Source: Sulfurimonadaceae bacterium
GTDB taxonomy: Bacteria; Campylobacterota; Campylobacteria; Campylobacterales; Sulfurimonadaceae
Direction of reading: 5' to 3'
Length of the DNA: 10,600 bases
Assembly: GCA_026193155.1 (NCBI GenBank)
Contig: JAPHSI010000183.1
Span: 1-10,600 of the forward strand
A program made the translations under genes and the position numbers. Shown here piece after piece: positions 6,102-10,600 of the stretch (position 1 is the first letter of the stretch; each line of letters begins with the position of its first letter). Below the pieces are notes generated by a model. The model saw only the letters and a list, made by a program, of their open reading frames with translations, was not told where the DNA came from and did not search any database.

Positions 6102-6893
6102 ATGAAAACATATTATTATGTACATACCGGACATAGAGTAGGATTAGATAGGTTTAGACGTGCTGTAGTCATAGTAAAAGAGTTGCAAAAAAAAGGTGTA
6201 GATATTACACTTCTATGTTCAGATTTTCGTATAGCAAGTGAAGCAAAAGAGTTTGGAATAGAAAATAGCGTAGGGATAGATGTTGTAAGAAATATCCCAC
6301 ATATTGCAAAACATGGTGACAGGCTTATATTTGACTCAGACGAAGCAAATCCTATAATGCTTGAGGATATGAAAGAGTATTTTTCAACTTTTGTTCATAT
6401 GAAAACAGATGAGATTGTAGTTGATGAAAAGTACTTTAAAAAGTATGAAAAAACTATACCATTAGCATTCTTTTTCGGTGATGATGATTATGAAAAAGAT
6501 TTGGAAAAATTAATACCAAGCTTAAAAAAATTAGATCCAGCATTACTTTTAGGTTACTACTACTTTTTTGATTATGAAGATATGTTGAAAGAAAACTTCA
6601 AAAACCACTATGATTTTGAAGATTATGACAAAGTTATAACATCGAGCGAAGTATTAATTACAGCATCCCCTCAAGCAGCATTAGAGTGTTTGGCATCTGG
6701 CGGAAAACCGATTTTTATTAAAAGAGATGATTATTTAGATTCGTTTGAAAATGAGTTTCAAAGATTACATATTCCTATAATAGGTTTTCTTGACCTAGGT
6801 CAAGAGAGTAAGGTTTTTAGGGCTATTAGTAACAATTTGTATCAGCAAATTGATACAAATTCTTTAAATTTTCTTAGTTTTATATATAATTAA
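6102..6893 (+). CDS. Conserved-looking cytoplasmic protein with GT-B/PseG-like sequence pattern
   Basis: I do not recognise a named family for this 263-residue protein. It has no signal peptide or membrane helix. The N-terminus, YYYVHTGHRVGLDRFRRAVV (4-23), followed by LQKKGVDITLLCSDFR (28-43), looks like the first beta-loop-helix and second strand of a Rossmann domain in GT-B glycosyltransferases or PseG-type nucleotide-sugar hydrolases, with a small-residue loop (HTGHRVG). The C-terminal part has VITSSEVLITASPQAALECL and then ASGGKPIFI (178-206), which resembles the sugar-nucleotide site of those folds (TA..xxALEC.A.GKP). The middle is charged and divergent. A sugar-nucleotide role is therefore plausible but unproven. 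It is not obviously linked to its neighbours. The last codons (6834-6861) contain a perfect 28-base dyad, and the petA promoter begins 14 bases after the stop. Confidence 0.6.
   Translation: MKTYYYVHTGHRVGLDRFRRAVVIVKELQKKGVDITLLCSDFRIASEAKEFGIENSVGIDVVRNIPHIAKHGDRLIFDSDEANPIMLEDMKEYFSTFVHMKTDEIVVDEKYFKKYEKTIPLAFFFGDDDYEKDLEKLIPSLKKLDPALLLGYYYFFDYEDMLKENFKNHYDFEDYDKVITSSEVLITASPQAALECLASGGKPIFIKRDDYLDSFENEFQRLHIPIIGFLDLGQESKVFRAISNNLYQQIDTNSLNFLSFIYN
6834..6861. repeat. Perfect 11-bp inverted repeat inside the end of the 6102 coding sequence
   Basis: AATTTGTATCA (6834-6844) and TGATACAAATT (6851-6861) are exact reverse complements around the loop GCAAAT. The dyad lies 30 bases before the stop codon at 6891. 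It is followed by the U-rich CTTTAAATTTTCTTAGTTTT. As RNA it would form a stable hairpin, acting as a terminator, attenuator or 3'-end stabiliser. As DNA it could be a protein-binding dyad 46 bases upstream of the petA -10 box. Confidence 0.6.
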
Positions 6894-6906
6894 AATAAGT
6901 TTAGTA

Positions 6907-6912
6907 TATAAT
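6907..6912 (+). promoter_or_regulatory. Candidate -10 box for the petABC operon
   Basis: A consensus TATAAT in TTTAGTATATAATAAG lies 31 bases before the petA ATG. The predicted start near 6918-6920 gives a leader of about 25 bases ending in a weak ribosome site, GTGAG (6934-6938). The promoter lies just after the stop of the preceding gene. Confidence 0.6.
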
Positions 6913-6943
6913 AAGGCGTAAAAATTCACAAAAGTGAGAAAAT

Positions 6944-7474
6944 ATGAAAGAAAATAGCCGTAGAGGTTTTATGGGAAAAGCGTTTGGAGCTGTTGCAGGT
7001 CTAGGTGCAATAGGTTCATTAGTAGCTATGAAAAAATCTTGGGATCCCCTTCCAAGTGTAAAAGCTGCAGGTTTTACAACTCTTGATATGAGTATATATG
7101 AAGAGGGTGTAATGGTTACAGAAAAATGGCGTGGTAAGCCAATCTTTGTTCTTAAGAAGACTGCTGAGATGATGAAGTCAGAAGAGGGTGATGAAGCTGC
7201 AATGGCAAGAAATATTAAAGTTGGAAACGACAACTTTATGATTGCTGTTGGGTTATGTACTCACTTAGGCTGTATTCCGGCATTTAGAAAAGACACAGGA
7301 GATTTCTTATGTGCTTGTCACGGTGGTATGTTTACTGCATCAGGTTTAGTGAAAAAAGTTCCACCACCGCGTGGATTTGATATTCCTCCGTTTAAGATAG
7401 ATGGTAACAAACTGTTACTCGGTGAGGTTGGTCCAGAGTATCAATCTATGAAAGACAATGGCGTTACGCTATAG
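6944..7474 (+). CDS. petA: Rieske iron-sulfur subunit of cytochrome bc complex
   Basis: This is the ubiquinol/menaquinol:cytochrome c oxidoreductase (complex III) iron-sulfur protein, 176 residues. It takes the first electron from quinol at the Qo site and passes it to the c-type subunit. The N-terminus, SRRGFMGKAF (5-14), is a twin-arginine motif followed by one hydrophobic helix (about 13-29) that should stay as the membrane anchor after Tat export. Cluster-binding boxes are CTHLGC (105-110) and CACHGG (123-128): two Cys and two His (C105, H107, C123, H126) bind the 2Fe-2S centre, and C110/C125 form the disulfide. Unusually, the Ser of the canonical CPCHGS box is Gly (G128), and the Tyr two residues later is Phe (F130). 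Both normally donate hydrogen bonds to the cluster, so a low midpoint potential is expected, consistent with menaquinol. It is the first gene of petABC. Confidence 0.96.
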   Translation: MKENSRRGFMGKAFGAVAGLGAIGSLVAMKKSWDPLPSVKAAGFTTLDMSIYEEGVMVTEKWRGKPIFVLKKTAEMMKSEEGDEAAMARNIKVGNDNFMIAVGLCTHLGCIPAFRKDTGDFLCACHGGMFTASGLVKKVPPPRGFDIPPFKIDGNKLLLGEVGPEYQSMKDNGVTL

Positions 7475-7476
7475 AA

Positions 7477-7482
7477 GGGAGG
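7477..7482 (+). promoter_or_regulatory. Strong Shine-Dalgarno site for petB
   Basis: AAGGGAGG (7475-7482) directly follows the petA stop and lies four bases from the petB ATG. It is much closer to consensus than the petA site (GTGAG). This suggests petB translation is set independently rather than by coupling, perhaps to match subunit stoichiometry. Confidence 0.6.
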
Positions 7483-7486
7483 ATAA

Positions 7487-8701
7487 ATGGCACATTTTAC
7501 AAAAGCAACAAGTGTTAAAGATTGGTTAAACCAAAGATTAGCAGTAGAGACAGTTGAGAAGGTAATGGCATCTGAGTATTGGATTCCTAAAAACATCAAC
7601 TTCTTATGGGCAATGGGTATGATTTTAGCAGTAACTTTCGGTCTGCTTACTATTTCAGGTATATTTTTACTTATGTATTATCAACCAAGTGTAGATACAG
7701 CATTTTACAGTGTTAATTATACAATTATGAGAGAAGTTGATTTTGGTTGGTTATGGAGACATGTTCATGGTGTAGCTGCATCAGTTGTATTCTTAGTTAT
7801 ATATATTCACATGTTTACAGGTATATACTACGGTTCTTATAAGAAGGGTCGTGAGATGATTTGGATCTCTGGTATGTTATTATTCGTAACATTTTCAGCT
7901 GAAGCATTCTCTGGTTATATGTTACCATGGGGACAAATGTCTTACTGGGCTGGTATGGTTATTACTAACATCTTCTCTTTAGGTTCATTACACTTTGATG
8001 GATTAGTTGAGTGGATTCGTGGTGATTACGTTCCTGCACAAGCATTCTTAAATAGATTTTTTATGTTACACGTATTCTTATTACCATTAGCAATTATGGG
8101 TCTTATCGGTCTTCACTTTGCTGCATTAAGAATTCCACATGTTAACAATCAAGATGGTGAAGAGATTGATTTTGATGCTGAAGCTAAAAAATACTTAGCT
8201 GGTGATACTAAAAACTCAAAAGTTATGAGATTTGCTAATGACTTCTTATCTAAAGATTTAATGGTTGTAGGATTATTTTTAATCTTCTTCTTTTACTTAG
8301 TATTCTGGCATTATGGTTTTGCACTAGATCCAGTAAACTTTGACCCTGCAGATGGACTAAAAACACCTGCGCATATTTATCCTGAGTGGTATTTCTTATG
8401 GTCATATGAGATTTTAAGACCATTCCCTGTTGATATCGGTCTTGTTGCATTTGGTTTTGCTCAAGTTATCTTTATGTTACTTCCTTGGTTAGATAGAAGT
8501 GAAAATACTGTTCCGGCTAGTCGTCGTGGTAAATTTGCAATCTGGTTCTGGGTAATGTTGGTTGATATGATAGTTTTAACAGCTATGGGTAAATTACCTC
8601 CAGAAGGTATTTTTAGTACTATTGGTTTAGTGGCAGCACTATTATTTATAGCTATGTGGATTATTCTTCCATTCATAACTAAAAACGAAAAAAAAGTATA
8701 A
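7487..8701 (+). CDS. petB: Cytochrome b subunit of cytochrome bc complex (unsplit)
   Basis: This 404-residue dihaem membrane subunit holds the Qo and Qi quinone sites of complex III. The haem ligands are visible on helices B and D: H94 and H108 (13 residues between), and H195 and H210 (14 residues between). Mitochondrial and most proteobacterial cytochromes b have 13 in both pairs; the 14-residue second interval is the form known from b6f and Firmicutes complexes. The Qo motif is PEWY (299-302), in YPEWYFLWSYEILRPFP. The N-terminal haem-binding part and the C-terminal part after about residue 255 are in one chain, so this is not a split b6/subunit IV arrangement. Membrane helices are clear at about 40-64, 95-116, 127-145, 192-213, 258-275, 315-333, 350-367 and 376-396. 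It is the middle gene of petABC, with a strong ribosome site upstream. Confidence 0.97.
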   Translation: MAHFTKATSVKDWLNQRLAVETVEKVMASEYWIPKNINFLWAMGMILAVTFGLLTISGIFLLMYYQPSVDTAFYSVNYTIMREVDFGWLWRHVHGVAASVVFLVIYIHMFTGIYYGSYKKGREMIWISGMLLFVTFSAEAFSGYMLPWGQMSYWAGMVITNIFSLGSLHFDGLVEWIRGDYVPAQAFLNRFFMLHVFLLPLAIMGLIGLHFAALRIPHVNNQDGEEIDFDAEAKKYLAGDTKNSKVMRFANDFLSKDLMVVGLFLIFFFYLVFWHYGFALDPVNFDPADGLKTPAHIYPEWYFLWSYEILRPFPVDIGLVAFGFAQVIFMLLPWLDRSENTVPASRRGKFAIWFWVMLVDMIVLTAMGKLPPEGIFSTIGLVAALLFIAMWIILPFITKNEKKV

Positions 8702-8711
8702 GGAGAAACAA

Positions 8712-9650
8712 ATGAAAGAATTAAAAATATTAGCAGTAGTTGTTTTCTTTACACTTTTAACATATTTTTTAGTTGAGCCGTATGCTCACTCGCAGATGCA
8801 TAAACATGTTGATAGTGAAGGTTTCACATATGCTGATTTACCAGCACTTACTAAAACTGGAGATAAAACTCGTGGTCAAGAGTTGATTATGAGTGCGGGT
8901 TGTGCCGGTTGTCACTCTATAGAAGCAGCTGGAATGCCTGCTCCAATGGATGGTGTTATGGCAGCTCAAAGCTATGGTGTAAATCCACCTGATTTATCAA
9001 ATGCCGGTGCTTTATATGAAGCTAAGTTCTTAAGCGACTTAATTAAAAACCCTGCTCATGCACTTAAAGTTGAGCATAAGTTTGATGCAGCAAGCGGTAA
9101 AATGCACCCAATGGTTCCATTTTACGGTATGGGTGGAGATATAGATCAAGAAGTTGCTGATATGGTAGCTTACTTACAATCTATTGCTGTAAAAGCTGAA
9201 GAAGTTACTCCTGCTATGGCATTTGAAGAAGCTTGTGGTAGATGTCATGCTGTTGGTTATGAAAACTGGACTCAACTTGGTACTAAACCTAAGTTTAAGC
9301 ATGAGAAAGATTCTTTAGCTTTTGATATTAAACTTCTTGAATACCAAGATTCTCTAAAAGCTTACATGGGTAAACTTCCACCGGATTTAAGTATGTATTT
9401 CCGTTCTCGTAACGAGCACTATATAAGTACGTTTATTGAGAATCCTCAAAACCACTTAGCTGGAACTGCAATGCCACGTGTTGGTGTTACTGCAGACGCT
9501 GCTGAGAAAGTTATTGAGTACTTAGCTGATTCAGCTGATACAAAAAGACATGAAAGAGAAGCAATAGGAATGAATGTTATGATATTCTCTATCATATTCG
9601 CAATCTTTGCACTTCTTTGGAAAAAACAAGTATGGAGAGATTTACATTAA
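8712..9650 (+). CDS. petC: Dihaem cytochrome c subunit of cytochrome bc complex
   Basis: This 312-residue protein replaces the usual cytochrome c1. An N-terminal hydrophobic segment (about 5-21) may be an uncleaved anchor. Two haem c sites follow in separate periplasmic domains: CAGCH (C64, C67, H68) and CGRCH (C175, C178, H179). Candidate Met axial ligands are M131, M134 or M140 for the first and M254 (GTAMPRVGV) for the second; these are inferred. A C-terminal membrane helix (about 287-303, IGMNVMIFSIIFAIFALLW) precedes a positively charged tail, so both ends probably sit in the membrane. A membrane-bound dihaem c is the known third subunit of bc complexes in Campylobacterota (for example Campylobacter and Helicobacter). 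It should relay electrons from the Rieske cluster to a soluble cytochrome c or an oxidase. AAGGAG (8700-8705) lies six bases upstream of the ATG, ten bases after petB. It is the last gene of the operon. Confidence 0.95.
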   Translation: MKELKILAVVVFFTLLTYFLVEPYAHSQMHKHVDSEGFTYADLPALTKTGDKTRGQELIMSAGCAGCHSIEAAGMPAPMDGVMAAQSYGVNPPDLSNAGALYEAKFLSDLIKNPAHALKVEHKFDAASGKMHPMVPFYGMGGDIDQEVADMVAYLQSIAVKAEEVTPAMAFEEACGRCHAVGYENWTQLGTKPKFKHEKDSLAFDIKLLEYQDSLKAYMGKLPPDLSMYFRSRNEHYISTFIENPQNHLAGTAMPRVGVTADAAEKVIEYLADSADTKRHEREAIGMNVMIFSIIFAIFALLWKKQVWRDLH

Positions 9651-9659
9651 TCTCTCTTC

Positions 9660-9686
9660 TTAATTCCCGAATTTTTCGGGAATTAA
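9660..9686. terminator. Hairpin between convergent petC and RDD genes, probable terminator
   Basis: TTAATTCCCGA (9660-9670) and TCGGGAATTAA (9676-9686) pair perfectly over 11 bp with loop ATTTT. It begins nine bases after the petC stop and ends two bases before the stop of the convergent gene. The plus-strand tail (ATCTATTCTTT) is moderately U-rich; the minus-strand tail is not. It should serve petABC best and may also protect the other mRNA. Confidence 0.8.
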
Positions 9687-9688
9687 AT

Positions 9689-10159
9689 CTATTCTTTAAA
9701 TTCTACAACAACACTTCCACAAATTAAATCATGTAAAGTACGATTGTCTTTTCTATATAGTTGAGTCATTAAACCAAGTAAAAAAGCCGCAGAAAATAAA
9801 AACATGATAAATCTGCAAAGTGAACGCCAAAAATTAAGTAACTCTCCTGTTTTAGCATCTACTATTTTAATATCATATGCTTTTTTACCAGGTGTTTGAC
9901 CAAATTTACTAACTAAGATACTATAAATTAAAGCATATAAAGTTACACCAATTAATGGAGCTAGATTAGATTCTTGAAACTCATCTTTTCCACCCATAAA
10001 AATATATGTAATTACATATAAAATAGGTGCGTAAATCATAAATAAATCAGTTATAAATGCTTTTACTCTTAAAGTAGTTTTAGCATAATGAGCTTTTTGT
10101 TTTGTTTCTTTTTGTATGTTTTTTGTTTTTTTAGTATTTTTAATATCTCTGAATCTCAT
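9689..10159 (-). CDS. RDD family small integral membrane protein
   Basis: This 156-residue protein has a basic, lysine-rich cytoplasmic N-terminus (1-30) and three membrane helices (about 35-54, 66-84 and 114-132). The family's name residues are visible: R31 and D38 in RVKAFITD, and D144 in NRTLHDLICGSVVV. The typical loop GQTPGKKAYDIKIVDAKTGE (87-106) and R112 are also present. RDD proteins are widespread; some are reported to act in ion (Na+/H+) transport, but most, including this one, have no assigned role. The gene stands alone, convergent with petABC. The ATG at 10157-10159 follows AGGA in ATAGGAATATAT on the minus strand, at a spacing of seven or eight bases. An extended -10 box lies just upstream. 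Confidence 0.9.
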   Translation of the reverse strand: MRFRDIKNTKKTKNIQKETKQKAHYAKTTLRVKAFITDLFMIYAPILYVITYIFMGGKDEFQESNLAPLIGVTLYALIYSILVSKFGQTPGKKAYDIKIVDAKTGELLNFWRSLCRFIMFLFSAAFLLGLMTQLYRKDNRTLHDLICGSVVVEFKE

Positions 10160-10185
10160 ATATATTCCTATAAAAAATTTGAAAA

Positions 10186-10194
10186 ATTATAGCA
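10186..10194 (-). promoter_or_regulatory. Extended -10 promoter of the RDD gene
   Basis: The minus strand reads TGC then TATAAT (10191-10186), a full extended -10 element, 26 bases before the ATG at 10159. The predicted start near 10179-10180 gives a leader of about 20 bases containing AGGA. Confidence 0.6.
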
Positions 10195-10312
10195 AAATAA
10201 GCGTATATTATGTTAAATAGATAAGACATAGTAATTTGACTACTAAATAGAGTATGGCAAAAAATTGTCATTTAAAAAAATACTTATATCACTAAAATTT
10301 GATATATAATGC

Positions 10313-10327
10313 TTAAGTAGAACTTAA
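10313..10327. repeat. Operator-like dyad TTAAGT-N3-ACTTAA
   Basis: A perfect 6-bp inverted repeat with spacer AGA lies two bases after a TATAAT box (10305-10310), where a bound protein would block the transcription start from that box. The binding protein is not recognised. Confidence 0.4.
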
Positions 10328-10343
10328 TTAATGTAAATATAGT

Positions 10344-10362
10344 GCAAATATAAACAATTTGC
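10344..10362. repeat. Operator-like dyad GCAAAT-N7-ATTTGC
   Basis: A perfect 6-bp inverted repeat with spacer ATAAACA is centred about 56 bases upstream of the TACAAT box at 10406-10411. That distance would suit an activator or repressor. It does not match the CRP/FNR half-site TTGAT or TGTGA. Confidence 0.35.
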
Positions 10363-10414
10363 AAATAATATTACTATTTTAAGACTAAATTTATTTTTAC
10401 TGATATACAATATT

Positions 10415-10460
10415 CCCGATATTAATAACTCATATCGCAAAAATGTGGTGCGGGATATTA
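10415..10460 (+). promoter_or_regulatory. Structured 5' leader of the exported-protein mRNA
   Basis: CGATAT (10417-10422) and ATATCG (10432-10437) form a 6-bp hairpin with a nine-base loop, right where transcription from TACAAT (10406-10411) should begin. A competing pairing joins CCCG (10415-10418) with CGGG (10451-10454). The two cannot form together because CG 10417-10418 is shared. A simple reading is a 5'-end hairpin that stabilises an abundant mRNA. Confidence 0.35.
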
Positions 10461-10480
10461 AAACAAAACAGGAGAATAGA

Positions 10481-10600
10481 ATGAAAAAAACTTTAGTTTC
10501 TTTAGCGGCTGTTGCTGCAATTAGTACAGGTGCAATGGCAGCTGATAAAGGTGTAGATTTAACAACTACTGGTCAGGCAGTAATTTATTATGAAACAAAA
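10481..10600 (+). CDS. Exported, probably outer-membrane, protein, 3'-truncated by window edge
   Basis: Only 40 codons are present. The N-terminus, MKKTLVSLAAVAAISTGAMA (1-20), is a Sec signal peptide with a likely signal peptidase I site AMA|AD after residue 20. The mature start, ADKGVDLTTTGQAVIYYETK, alternates polar and hydrophobic residues like the first strand of an outer-membrane beta-barrel, so a porin-like protein is my best guess, but too little is visible to assign a family. The ATG at 10481 has a clear GGAG (10471-10474). The long leader with two promoters and two dyads fits an abundant, regulated envelope protein. The coding call is firm and the function is tentative. Confidence 0.75.
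   Translation, partial: MKKTLVSLAAVAAISTGAMAADKGVDLTTTGQAVIYYETK

Larger units (their letters stand above)
10160..10480 (+). promoter_or_regulatory. Divergent regulatory region upstream of the exported-protein gene
   Basis: This 321-base gap holds no gene but several sites. The RDD promoter lies at 10186-10194 on the minus strand. On the plus strand there is a TATAAT (10305-10310) whose expected start region is covered by the dyad TTAAGT-AGA-ACTTAA (10313-10327). A second dyad, GCAAAT-N7-ATTTGC, lies at 10344-10362. A second -10 candidate, TACAAT (10406-10411), is followed by a structured leader. The coding start has GGAG at 10471-10474, six bases before the ATG. The layout suggests regulated, strong expression. 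Confidence 0.5.

Noticed and set aside
6901..7233. Minus-strand frame over petA, and similar ones over petB at 8250-8450 and 8461-8676
   Set aside because: These overlap the unmistakable Rieske and cytochrome b coding regions and show no independent coding signal.
10344..10362. The GCAAAT-N7-ATTTGC dyad as a CRP/FNR-family site
   Set aside because: The half-sites do not match TTGAT or TGTGA and the spacing differs from the usual N4 or N6, so it is left as an unnamed dyad.

Overview
The window reads as the AT-rich chromosome of a free-living, motile, respiring member of the Campylobacterota, most like Sulfurimonas, Sulfurovum or Arcobacter relatives. The basis is the codon and base bias, promoters that are mostly a good -10 box in T-rich DNA, a petABC operon whose third subunit is a membrane-anchored dihaem cytochrome c, and a chemoreceptor of the NIT/CZB type. 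The genus is an inference; no rRNA or tRNA gene is present.

Layout. 1-918 (+) is the 3' part of an HNH nuclease gene of the kind found beside ATPases in anti-phage systems; its start and any partner lie before base 1. 919-1186 holds no confident gene, only an orphan promoter/ribosome-site/mini-ORF. 1187-3427 (-) encodes a methyl-accepting chemotaxis protein. Its leader, 3480-3560 (-), has the sequence and fold of a c-di-GMP class I (GEMM-I) riboswitch, with an apparent compensatory swap in the core. 3671-6042 (+) is a tight three-gene operon: an internally duplicated DUF1538 membrane protein, followed without a gap by two different P-II-like proteins. The operon's promoter places the predicted first base of the mRNA at or next to the start codon, so it may be leaderless. 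6102-6893 (+) is an unassigned GT-B-like protein whose last codons contain a perfect 11-bp hairpin. 6944-9650 (+) is petABC, the quinol:cytochrome c oxidoreductase (complex III). It is followed by an 11-bp hairpin and a convergent RDD-family membrane protein (9689-10159, -). The window ends with a regulated-looking leader and the first 40 codons of an exported, probably outer-membrane, protein (10481 onwards, +).

How the parts may work together. petABC carries quinol oxidation. The Rieske subunit lacks both hydrogen-bond donors that raise the potential of its cluster, and cytochrome b has 14 residues between its second pair of haem ligands; both fit a menaquinone-based chain. The chemoreceptor couples a NIT sensor and a zinc-binding CZB domain to the flagellar pathway, with its synthesis apparently set by c-di-GMP. 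The DUF1538/P-II/P-II operon resembles AmtB-GlnK and SbtA-SbtB, where a P-II trimer gates a membrane transporter. Here the substrate is unknown and there are two regulators.

The two most interesting items are the riboswitch (3480-3560, -) and the DUF1538/P-II/P-II operon (3656-6042).
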